From the NCBI GenBank assembly GCA_902797515.1, contig CADBSX010000030.1, positions 1 to 6,508 on the forward strand: a stretch of 6,508 nt of DNA, given 5' to 3'. This DNA is from an uncultured Eubacteriales bacterium. Its GTDB lineage: Bacteria > Bacillota > Clostridia > Christensenellales > Borkfalkiaceae. The notes below the pieces were generated by a model. It searched no databases. It had not been told where the DNA came from and saw nothing but the letters and a program-made list of their open reading frames with translations. A program made the translations under genes and the position numbers. This document shows, one piece after another, positions 1-5,383 of the stretch (the first letter of the stretch is position 1; each line of letters starts with the position of its first letter).

Positions 1-1
1 C

Positions 2-250
2 TTCCGTTGCGATAACGGAACTGACGCCTTCAGACACCGATATCATAACCGACACTTTTCCCGCGCCGTTTACTTTCGAGAGCGCCGAGGAAAGTTTGCT
101 TTCGAGCGAGGCGACGTATTTTTCGGTATCGCTTTTCTCCGCCGTCTTTACGCTGCCGAAATTTATAAAAAGTATGGCGACGGCGGCGACTGTCAAAACC
201 GCAATGATCACGTATTCGGTTTTAAACTTGAATTTTTTCAGATCAATCAT
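2..250 (-). CDS. spoIIIAG: Stage III sporulation protein AG (SpoIIIAG), N-terminal part, cut by window edge
   Basis: Only the first 83 codons are visible; the gene runs off the left edge. The product starts with a short basic cytoplasmic segment (MIDLKKFKFK), followed by one transmembrane helix at about residues 13-31. Next is a linker and the beginning of a ring-building domain. Residues 49-83 contain the family-like stretch LSKVNGAGKVSVMIS followed by VIATE, which matches the SpoIIIAG pattern of 'GAGKV.VMI'. In Bacillus, AG forms a large oligomeric ring in the intermembrane space of the mother cell-forespore channel and resembles type III secretion ring proteins (known for the family). Its ATG overlaps the spoIIIAF stop by 8 bases, and no Shine-Dalgarno is visible, so coupled translation is likely. 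Position seventh in the spoIIIA order supports the call. The intact C-terminal half cannot be judged here. Confidence 0.9.
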   Translation of the reverse strand, partial: MIDLKKFKFKTEYVIIAVLTVAAVAILFINFGSVKTAEKSDTEKYVASLESKLSSALSKVNGAGKVSVMISVSEGVSSVIATE

Positions 251-713
251 ATATTACAACGATTTCCCGTTTGACGCCGAGTATATCGGCGACGTAATCG
301 GTTATCACGTTAATATTTATATTCGGATTTTCTTCCCCGATAACCAAATTGCTCAAATAAATTTCGATTTTATCTATTTCCCCCGATTTTACCGTAACTT
401 CCACTTTTTCAGGGATAAGATCGTTTTCTTCAAGTATTTCCGAAACCTTTTTTTCCGCGTAATCTTTTTTCCTCGAAGAAAAGTATTCGTACGTTTCTCC
501 GCTCTCGAAAGTACCTGCAGTTTCAATGGTATTTAAAGGCGTAACCGATACGTCGGAAAACACTTCTTTCGTTACGGGATAAACGACCGAAAGCAAAAAA
601 ATGAAAGAAAGCACCGTTTTAGACGTGGTTTTCATTTTTCCGGCGGGAATTATAAAGTCCGCGATCGAAAGAATGACGGCGGAACATATCACCGTGAATA
701 AATACGCTTTCAT
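243..713 (-). CDS. spoIIIAF: Stage III sporulation protein AF (SpoIIIAF)
   Basis: A 156-residue protein with two N-terminal transmembrane helices (about residues 5-23 and 32-47) and a soluble C-terminal domain. The loop between the helices (IIPAGKMKTTSK) and the VVYPV motif after the second are typical of SpoIIIAF. Residues 75-155 have an alpha-beta pattern (YAEKKVSEILEE, then VEVTVKSGEIDKIEIYL, then VADILGVKREIVVIYD), as expected of the ring-building fold known in this family. The ATG at 713 was chosen. An in-frame TTG at 725 would add four residues and overlap spoIIIAE by 11 bases. The ATG lies one base after the spoIIIAE stop (TGA-T-ATG) and begins directly with a membrane-helix-like sequence. 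Neither start has a good Shine-Dalgarno. The role is a mother-cell component of the SpoIIIA-SpoIIQ channel. The gene call is secure; the exact start is less so. Confidence 0.9.
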   Translation of the reverse strand: MKAYLFTVICSAVILSIADFIIPAGKMKTTSKTVLSFIFLLSVVYPVTKEVFSDVSVTPLNTIETAGTFESGETYEYFSSRKKDYAEKKVSEILEENDLIPEKVEVTVKSGEIDKIEIYLSNLVIGEENPNININVITDYVADILGVKREIVVIYD

Positions 714-714
714 A

Positions 715-1899
715 TCAGACGGCAAGTCCCGTAGATCCGATAGCGAGAATTATCGTAAGAACGAGCGCGAGCGAAACGATAATAATTGCCGCGAGCGAAA
801 AATTCAACGCGGATCCGACCGAAGATATGAAAGCGGAAGGTCTGCCGTCGCCCAAAGGCTCCGAAACCGCCGCTAACAACTTCATCGAGAGCGAAATCGC
901 GGCAATATCCAAAATCGGATTTATTATTATACCAAAAATGATAAACACCGAAACAGCCCCTAAAGCGTTTTTAAGGAGTATCGCGCAGGCGTAAATCACT
1001 TCGAGACCGTCTTTCAACATCCCGCCGACTATCGGTACGCTACTGTTAACAGTATATTTCAGCGCCCTCGCGTATATTCCGTCGAATATTCCCGAATTAA
1101 GTCCCTTTATTGTCAGAAACACCGAAAACACCGCTATCGTAAGTCCTATAAGCCATTTAAGGCATCCCGAAAGGAAGGAAATAAAGCCTTTTAACTTTAT
1201 CGAACCGTTTATATTAGAAACGACGGACATGGCGACGATCGTCGAAATCACGGGAAAAACTACCGTTTTAAAAAGAGCGATAATGAAATCGGTCACGAAC
1301 AAAAACGCGGGACTGAAAACCGCCGCGGAGTTCGCGTTGCCGCTTGCCGCCATAACGGAAAGCAGAACGGGCGTTACCGCCTCGGTCGCTTTTCCGATTT
1401 TTGCGAGAGTTTCCGAAGCGACCGAAACGGCGGAAAGCGCGACCGCCGTCACGGAACAAACGAGCGCAGTGAAAATGGCGAAATAAGACAATTCGTATAT
1501 CCCTCCGCCGAGCCTTTCGGGCTTTATAGCGTTTATCACGGCGCAGGCGACGATAAGCAGAAAAACTGATATAAATTGCGGAAATTTCTGTTTTATTCCG
1601 TAAAATATCGCGTTGAATAAAAAACTTCCGAGATCCCTGTAATCGAGATAAGTCCGCCCGCTTACAAGATTTTTTATTACGGTTTTAACGTCGTATTTCA
1701 CGCCAACGGAAGAATACAGGTCGGAGAGATATTCGTCGAAAACCGAAAGGTCGATCTCGTCTATCATTTTTTCTATCTCTTCGCCGAGTTCTGTTTTTAC
1801 CTCGTTTTCCGAATTTTCGGACGCATAAACGCTTTCCGGACTATTAAATAGAAAAAGCGCGAAAAGAGCGGTCAGAATAAAAACGGTTTTTCTTTTCAT
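715..1899 (-). CDS. spoIIIAE: Stage III sporulation protein AE (SpoIIIAE), polytopic membrane protein
   Basis: A 394-residue protein, the normal size for SpoIIIAE. It has a signal peptide (hydrophobic residues 5-18, likely cleavage after VYA at 24-26), then an acidic helical extracytoplasmic segment (about 27-90), then a string of hydrophobic segments. These lie roughly at 107-125, 137-160, 197-227, 244-265, 301-328 and 366-390. Family-type stretches include TPVLLSVMAASG near 176-187, VPIVGGMLKDGLEVI near 288-302 and SEPLGDGR near 346-353. SpoIIIAE is an integral membrane part of the mother cell-forespore channel and is thought to sit in its membrane core (family knowledge; mechanism unsettled). 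The ATG overlaps the spoIIIAD stop as ATGA, and there is no clear Shine-Dalgarno, so coupled translation is inferred. No frameshift or truncation is seen. Confidence 0.97.
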   Translation of the reverse strand: MKRKTVFILTALFALFLFNSPESVYASENSENEVKTELGEEIEKMIDEIDLSVFDEYLSDLYSSVGVKYDVKTVIKNLVSGRTYLDYRDLGSFLFNAIFYGIKQKFPQFISVFLLIVACAVINAIKPERLGGGIYELSYFAIFTALVCSVTAVALSAVSVASETLAKIGKATEAVTPVLLSVMAASGNANSAAVFSPAFLFVTDFIIALFKTVVFPVISTIVAMSVVSNINGSIKLKGFISFLSGCLKWLIGLTIAVFSVFLTIKGLNSGIFDGIYARALKYTVNSSVPIVGGMLKDGLEVIYACAILLKNALGAVSVFIIFGIIINPILDIAAISLSMKLLAAVSEPLGDGRPSAFISSVGSALNFSLAAIIIVSLALVLTIILAIGSTGLAV

Positions 1900-2279
1900 A
1901 ACAAAGAGCCTATAACTTCTATCAGATTTTTTACAATCGGAAAAGAGACCGATAAAATAAGCAATTTTCCCGCGAACACGACCTTGTCCGATATGTTTTT
2001 CAGACCGAAATCCTCTATTAAAGACGCGCTGAATTCAACGAAATACGAGATGGCTATAATTTTAAGAACGATCCCGAAAACCGCGCCGTCAATATTCGTC
2101 TTTTCCGTAAAACCGCTCAAAACGGCAATAAAATCGACGACGTAAGAAACGCTCATTATAAGTATCACGACTCCCGCCGCGATCGCGGCGAGCATACTCA
2201 ATTCGCTGTTTACGCTTTTTAAATAGACGACTATCACCGCGGAAACGAGTCCTACGGCGATAATTTTATATATTTCCAT
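1896..2279 (-). CDS. spoIIIAD: Stage III sporulation protein AD (SpoIIIAD)
   Basis: A 127-residue, mostly hydrophobic protein of the usual SpoIIIAD length. Membrane segments are visible at about 5-21, 29-55, 66-85 and 99-118. The diagnostic regions are VLKIIAISYFVEFSAS (71-86), followed by an acidic EDFG, and VFAGKLLILSVSFPIV (101-116). These match the conserved core of the SpoIIIAC/AD family, where lysine, glutamate and the 'AGK' motif recur. AC and AD are related small membrane proteins of the SpoIIIA channel, and AD corresponds to a longer version of AC. The start is four bases after the spoIIIAC stop; the upstream bases are AT-rich with no Shine-Dalgarno. The stop overlaps the spoIIIAE start by 4 bases. 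A mother-cell role during engulfment is known for the family. Confidence 0.96.
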   Translation of the reverse strand: MEIYKIIAVGLVSAVIVVYLKSVNSELSMLAAIAAGVVILIMSVSYVVDFIAVLSGFTEKTNIDGAVFGIVLKIIAISYFVEFSASLIEDFGLKNISDKVVFAGKLLILSVSFPIVKNLIEVIGSLL

Positions 2280-2283
2280 TTCG

Positions 2284-2478
2284 CTAAATATTGAATATGG
2301 ATTTTATTTCGTCGAAAAGATTGCCGATCATCCCGATAACGATCGTGAGAACTATAACGAGTCCCGCTATCCCGACAAGCGTAGCAATGTCCTCTCTTTC
2401 CGATTTTTTAAGTATCTGGCAAATTACCGTAACTATTATTCCGATAGCGGCTATCTTGAAAATAACGTCAATACTCAT
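2284..2478 (-). CDS. spoIIIAC: Stage III sporulation protein AC (SpoIIIAC), small two-helix membrane protein
   Basis: A 64-residue protein, close to the usual length of SpoIIIAC. It consists of two transmembrane helices (about 5-22 and 31-52) joined by a charged loop (KKSERED). It ends in a short acidic and hydrophobic tail (LFDEIKSIFNI). The pattern of IFKIAAIGI at the start and the charged loop before the second helix is typical of the family. It acts in the mother-cell membrane as part of the SpoIIIA channel; its exact role is not settled. The ATG overlaps the spoIIIAB stop as ATGA. The 20 bases before it are nearly all A and T with no Shine-Dalgarno, so expression very likely depends on coupling with spoIIIAB. 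The opposite strand has an equal-length open frame that is only a shadow. Confidence 0.95.
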   Translation of the reverse strand: MSIDVIFKIAAIGIIVTVICQILKKSEREDIATLVGIAGLVIVLTIVIGMIGNLFDEIKSIFNI

Positions 2479-2945
2479 AAAATAATTATAAAAATAATAA
2501 CTCCCAAAGAAAATCCGATTTTCAGACCGAGAGGTCTCGCTTTTTCAGCCTCGATCGAGGTTTTTTTCTTCATTTCGGAAAAAACGTCGTTCATAGATCT
2601 CAAATACTCGTTTTCGGCGTATTCCGACTGCTTTCCTATCGCTATAAAATAATCACGAAATATTTTCGAGTCGTCCTTTTTGATATAATCGGGAAAAGAC
2701 AAACCGAGATCGTCTTTCGTAAAATCGATTCCGGATAAAGTCGAATTGAAATCGTCGTTTCCGAAATCGTTTACAATAAATTCGGGAATACTTTCCCTCT
2801 TGAAAGACAGATTCGTTATCAGCCTGTTATTGAAAGAAATAAGCGCCGCCATAAACTTGTCCCTTCCGACGAATTTATCCGAAAACTTCTTTCCGAGAAA
2901 GGTTGTAAAAAAAACGACGGAAATTCCGATTACGATTTTCAACAT
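2475..2945 (-). CDS. spoIIIAB: Stage III sporulation protein AB (SpoIIIAB)
   Basis: A 156-residue protein, slightly shorter than the approximately 170 residues usual for the family. An N-terminal hydrophobic helix (about 3-18) is followed by a long soluble helical region. The protein ends in a C-terminal membrane helix (about 139-156, ending FIIIL). Family knowledge links SpoIIIAB to the GspF/PilC-type inner-membrane proteins of type II secretion and type IV pilus machines, and it is expected to work with the ATPase SpoIIIAA. The sequence is divergent in the middle (residues 50-95 are rich in D, N and F), so recognition rests on the two-helix layout, the 'LG' before the last helix and the operon position. 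Its ATG lies inside the end of spoIIIAA (7-base overlap, ATGTTGA) and no Shine-Dalgarno is visible. Confidence 0.92.
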   Translation of the reverse strand: MLKIVIGISVVFFTTFLGKKFSDKFVGRDKFMAALISFNNRLITNLSFKRESIPEFIVNDFGNDDFNSTLSGIDFTKDDLGLSFPDYIKKDDSKIFRDYFIAIGKQSEYAENEYLRSMNDVFSEMKKKTSIEAEKARPLGLKIGFSLGVIIFIIIL

Positions 2946-3796
2946 AGTTTATTTAATTTACCGTCATAGACGGAAGAAACTGAAAAATCTTTTAAAAATA
3001 AAATTATGTCAAACATAAAACATTTAAAAATTTTCGATAATTCCTCTTTTTGTATAATATTTTCCAAATTATCGGAGTGCGCGGACGCAATAATTTTAAC
3101 TCCGCTTTCTTTCGCGAATTTCAGCGCGTCGGCGTCCGCAGACGACATTATCTCGTCGCACACGATAACGTCGGGATTTAAATTCCTTACTCCGCACCTT
3201 ATACCGAACGCCTTGTCGCAGTATTTCATAACGTCCGAATTTTTTCCGAGATAATACGCGCCTCCGCCCGTCAATTCGTCTCTTTCGTCAATAAATAATG
3301 CGTTAATTCCGAATCTGTCGGAATACTGCCTGCCGAGATCTCTTATAAACGTAGTCTTTCCGTTATAAGGCGGGGAAACGACGAGAACGTTCAGAGGTTT
3401 TTCCGTAAATCCGGAAATAAAACCGACCGAACAGCCCGAAATATCGTTTGGAATTCGGACGACCAAAGAGGAAAATTCTTTTATAGTCGATACTTTTTCG
3501 CCGTCGTAAACTACGGTTCCGCATATTCCGACGCGTTCACCGTTTTTGGACGTTATATATCCGTTTTTGATATTTGTTTCTTTACTGTATATAGAAAAGT
3601 CGCAAAGTTTTAAAATTATTTTTTCTATATCTTTTCGGCTCGCCTTTTTCTCGGTGACTTCCCTTTTTATAATTCTGCCGCAAAAATATTCCGCGGCGCG
3701 AACGGGGCGGTCTTGTCTTATCCTCAATTCCGTAAGTGTACCGCGCGTTCTTTTCAAAATTTCATTGCGCATATCTTCCGGTAAAAATTCGAGCAT
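2939..3796 (-). CDS. spoIIIAA: Stage III sporulation protein AA (SpoIIIAA), secretion-type ATPase
   Basis: A 285-residue cytoplasmic ATPase, somewhat shorter than the roughly 300-330 residues usual for SpoIIIAA. The N-terminal domain carries TELRIRQDRPV (22-32) and NGYITSKNGERVGICG (78-93), both family signatures. The ATPase domain shows Walker A SPPYNGKTT (141-149, Lys147), the arginine/acid motif FIDERDEL (168-175), VRNLNPDVIVCDEI (203-216) with Walker B Asp214 and Glu215, and ASAHS (237-241). In Bacillus, SpoIIIAA ATPase activity is needed for sporulation and is thought to power or assemble the mother cell-forespore channel. It is the first gene of the spoIIIA operon. The start is fixed by an in-frame TAA immediately before the ATG and by a purine-rich GGGGAAGG four bases upstream. 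Residue choices such as DEIM and the cysteines at 201 and 213 differ from the common DEIG form, but no catalytic residue is missing. Confidence 0.97.
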   Translation of the reverse strand: MLEFLPEDMRNEILKRTRGTLTELRIRQDRPVRAAEYFCGRIIKREVTEKKASRKDIEKIILKLCDFSIYSKETNIKNGYITSKNGERVGICGTVVYDGEKVSTIKEFSSLVVRIPNDISGCSVGFISGFTEKPLNVLVVSPPYNGKTTFIRDLGRQYSDRFGINALFIDERDELTGGGAYYLGKNSDVMKYCDKAFGIRCGVRNLNPDVIVCDEIMSSADADALKFAKESGVKIIASAHSDNLENIIQKEELSKIFKCFMFDIILFLKDFSVSSVYDGKLNKLC

Positions 3797-3800
3797 TTAA

Positions 3801-3808
3801 CCTTCCCC
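3801..3808 (-). promoter_or_regulatory. Ribosome binding site of spoIIIAA
   Basis: On the minus strand GGGGAAGG lies four bases before the spoIIIAA ATG. It is the only purine-rich, Shine-Dalgarno-like site seen in front of any spoIIIA gene in this window, and it supports the chosen start. The match to the AGGAGG core is partial. Confidence 0.55.
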
Positions 3809-3831
3809 GACTTGTCCTTTTCTACACATTT

Positions 3832-3860
3832 ATTATATTGCGGCGAAAAAAAAGATAGAA
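3832..3860 (-). promoter_or_regulatory. Candidate sigma-E-type promoter of the spoIIIA operon
   Basis: On the minus strand a -10-like AATATAAT (3839 to 3832) is preceded by TTCTATC (3860 to 3854), with about 14 bases between the two. This resembles the sigma-E pattern (an ATA-containing -35 and a -10 of the CATAcAAT kind), and the spoIIIA operon is under sigma-E control in Bacillus. A TATAAT is embedded in the -10, but no TTGACA-like hexamer sits 16-18 bases upstream of it, so a sigma-A reading is weaker. A start site near 3825 would give a leader of about 30 bases before the ATG. The site follows directly behind the terminator of the upstream unit. It was identified by eye and the assignment is inference. 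Confidence 0.4.
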
Positions 3861-3861
3861 C

Positions 3862-3893
3862 AAAAAAGGATATTGCGTTTTTACGCAATATCC
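3862..3893 (-). terminator. Rho-independent terminator ending the dacB-rluB-coiled-coil unit
   Basis: On the minus strand a perfect 11 bp inverted repeat (GGATATTGCGT and ACGCAATATCC, 3893-3883 and 3878-3868) encloses a four-base A loop. It is followed directly by six T residues (3867-3862). It lies about 25 bases past the stop of the coiled-coil gene and before the spoIIIA promoter region, so it separates the two transcription units. The plus-strand reading has no U-run after the hairpin and would not act as a typical terminator in that direction. Confidence 0.9.
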
Positions 3894-3918
3894 CGTTATT
3901 CGTATATTCTCAATTATT

Positions 3919-4617
3919 CTAATTTTTAGACAAATTTCTGTTTTCGCTCGCTATGAAAGTTTTACCGTCGTCACCGTCTGATTTTTTTAGAAATCTGTTT
4001 TCGAACGGAAAGAGGGAAAATTCAAGTTTTACGTTCTTTTCGTCGAAAGGAAGTTCGGGCGCGGAATAATTTACTCCGAAAATCCCGTTCAGATCTTTAA
4101 GTTCCGCGTTGAAGGCGTTGAGATTATCCGAAATTATCGCTTTGACGGCGTTTATAATTTCGTCTTTCGCCTCGACGAGTTCCTCTTTTTTACCGTCTAA
4201 CATTTCTTCGAGTATCTTGCTCTTTTCCTCGAATACTTCCGTCTTTGCCTTTAAACGGTTATTTATCGTAATGTTCAGCGTCGTTATCTTCGCGAGGGCT
4301 TTTCCGAGTTCGCCGTCGGCATTTTCAATGACGTCGTCCGTTTTCTTTTCTTTAAGTTCTTTTAGTTTTTTCTGCGCGGATCTATATTCTTCGCTTTCAA
4401 AGAAACTCTTTTTTTCCGCCGCTATTTCCTCGCCGAGGCTCTCGGCGTCGGCGTAAACGGTGAAAAAATCCTCGCCGAGAAGATCGACGCCGCGCTTTAT
4501 CATTTCGTCTTTTACGTCCGAAAGCGCGGCTCGTAAACGGTTGGAATATTTTTCTTTGAGTTCCGTTTTCAATTCGCCGTAACTGTCTTTTAGTTCCGTT
4601 ATCTTTGGTTTATCCAT
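3919..4617 (-). CDS. Uncharacterised charged, coiled-coil-like cytoplasmic protein (232 aa)
   Basis: I do not recognise this protein. It has 232 residues, no signal peptide and no membrane segment, and it contains neither cysteine nor tryptophan. Much of it is rich in Glu, Lys, Leu and Ala with helix and coiled-coil character, strongest at about 5-40, 60-95 and 100-175. The C-terminal 55 residues differ: they hold a proline and phenylalanine-rich piece (SAPELPFDE, then FSLFPFENRFLKK, about 185-212) and an acidic, glycine-containing tail, suggesting a short folded or binding segment. The ATG is four bases after the rluB stop, without a Shine-Dalgarno, and a strong terminator follows the gene. 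It therefore belongs to the dacB-rluB unit rather than to spoIIIA. The frame is credible because it fills the interval, is co-directional and has normal composition for the window. A scaffold or partner-binding role is only a guess. Confidence 0.8.
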   Translation of the reverse strand: MDKPKITELKDSYGELKTELKEKYSNRLRAALSDVKDEMIKRGVDLLGEDFFTVYADAESLGEEIAAEKKSFFESEEYRSAQKKLKELKEKKTDDVIENADGELGKALAKITTLNITINNRLKAKTEVFEEKSKILEEMLDGKKEELVEAKDEIINAVKAIISDNLNAFNAELKDLNGIFGVNYSAPELPFDEKNVKLEFSLFPFENRFLKKSDGDDGKTFIASENRNLSKN

Positions 4618-4621
4618 AAAT

Positions 4622-5326
4622 TTATAAGTTTTTAAGATATTCTATTTCTTCGGGGCGCAATTTCCTCACGCCTCCGCGGTCGAGACCTTTCATTTCGAAA
4701 TCGCCTATTTTGATCCTTTTGAGAAAATCGACGTTTTTCCCGACGGTTTCAAACATTTTTCTTATTTCCCTGTTTCTGCCTTCGGTTATCGTAACGTGAA
4801 GTTTTGTATAGTCGCGATTGTTTTCTATAACTCTGATATTGCACTTTTTAGTCTTTTTGCCGTCTATTTCTACGCCGCCGCGCAGTTTTACGATAAGATT
4901 TTCTTCGACAGGTCCTTCCGTCCTTACGAGATACGTTTTCGGTATCTCGTTTCTCGGATGCGTGAGCCTGTTTGCAAGATCTCCGTCGTTCGTGAAAATC
5001 AGCATACCTTCGGAATCGTAATCGAGCCTGCCGACGGGAAATATTCTCGCGGTATTTTTCGGGAGAAGGTCCATAACCGTCTTTCTGCCCTTGTCGTCTT
5101 TGACGGTACAGACGTAACCTTTCGGCTTATTCATAACGTAATACTCGAATTTCCGTATCTTACCGACGGGCTTTCCGTCTATCGTGACCAAACAGTCTTT
5201 TTCGTCGATATCCGCTCCGACTTCGCAGACTTTGCCGTTGACTTTTACTCTTCCGTCCGCTATCAATTCGTCGCAGTACCTGCGACTTCCGACGCCGCAC
5301 TCGGCGAGATATTTATTTATTCTCAT
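4622..5326 (-). CDS. rluB: 23S rRNA pseudouridine synthase of the RsuA/RluB/E/F family (RluB type)
   Basis: A 234-residue RNA-modifying enzyme that isomerises a uridine to pseudouridine in rRNA. RluB in other bacteria acts on helix 80-93 region uridine 2605 of 23S rRNA (E. coli numbering). An N-terminal S4 RNA-binding domain covers about 1-60 (MRINKYLAECGVGSRR, then VKVNGK). The catalytic domain follows with YVMNKPKGYVCTV (63-75) and the active-site motif VGRLDYDSEGMLIFTNDG (98-115), where Asp102 is the expected catalytic aspartate. LTHP (121-124), KTYLV (130-134) and the C-terminal GRNREIRKMF (183-192) are further hallmarks. All key residues are present and the length is normal. AGGTGA four bases before the ATG supports the start. 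The gene follows the carboxypeptidase gene by 57 bases. RluB is favoured over RsuA by the Firmicutes context beside dacB; substrate specificity is inferred. Confidence 0.94.
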   Translation of the reverse strand: MRINKYLAECGVGSRRYCDELIADGRVKVNGKVCEVGADIDEKDCLVTIDGKPVGKIRKFEYYVMNKPKGYVCTVKDDKGRKTVMDLLPKNTARIFPVGRLDYDSEGMLIFTNDGDLANRLTHPRNEIPKTYLVRTEGPVEENLIVKLRGGVEIDGKKTKKCNIRVIENNRDYTKLHVTITEGRNREIRKMFETVGKNVDFLKRIKIGDFEMKGLDRGGVRKLRPEEIEYLKNL

Positions 5327-5330
5327 TTGT

Positions 5331-5336
5331 TCACCT
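5331..5336 (-). promoter_or_regulatory. Ribosome binding site of rluB
   Basis: On the minus strand AGGTGA ends four bases before the rluB ATG and matches the 3' part of the AAGGAGGTGA consensus. It is the best Shine-Dalgarno match in the window at a proper distance from a start. The 57-base gap between dacB and rluB holds no convincing terminator and no convincing promoter, so rluB is probably cotranscribed with dacB. Confidence 0.65.
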
Positions 5337-5383
5337 GATAAGTCGTTACTTCTTCCGCCGTAATCGATCGGACGGAAACGATC

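Noticed and set aside
96..536. Plus-strand open frame (146 codons) over spoIIIAF/spoIIIAG
   Set aside because: The minus strand codes for two conserved sporulation proteins here. The plus frame is Phe and Tyr-rich noise and spans two real genes.
3868..3893. Inverted repeat as an operator or a two-way terminator
   Set aside because: The A-rich loop and the T-run on the minus strand only fit a one-way intrinsic terminator. Nothing suggests a protein-binding operator.
4796..5338. Long plus-strand open frame (180 codons) opposite rluB
   Set aside because: It is antisense to a well-conserved enzyme with all catalytic motifs on the minus strand, and its translation shows no family-like motif. It is a shadow frame.
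5341..5383. Possible hairpin (TTCCG and CGGAA, with CGATCG) between dacB and rluB
   Set aside because: The stem is only about 5 bp with a long loop, and no U-run follows, so it is not a supportable terminator or attenuator.
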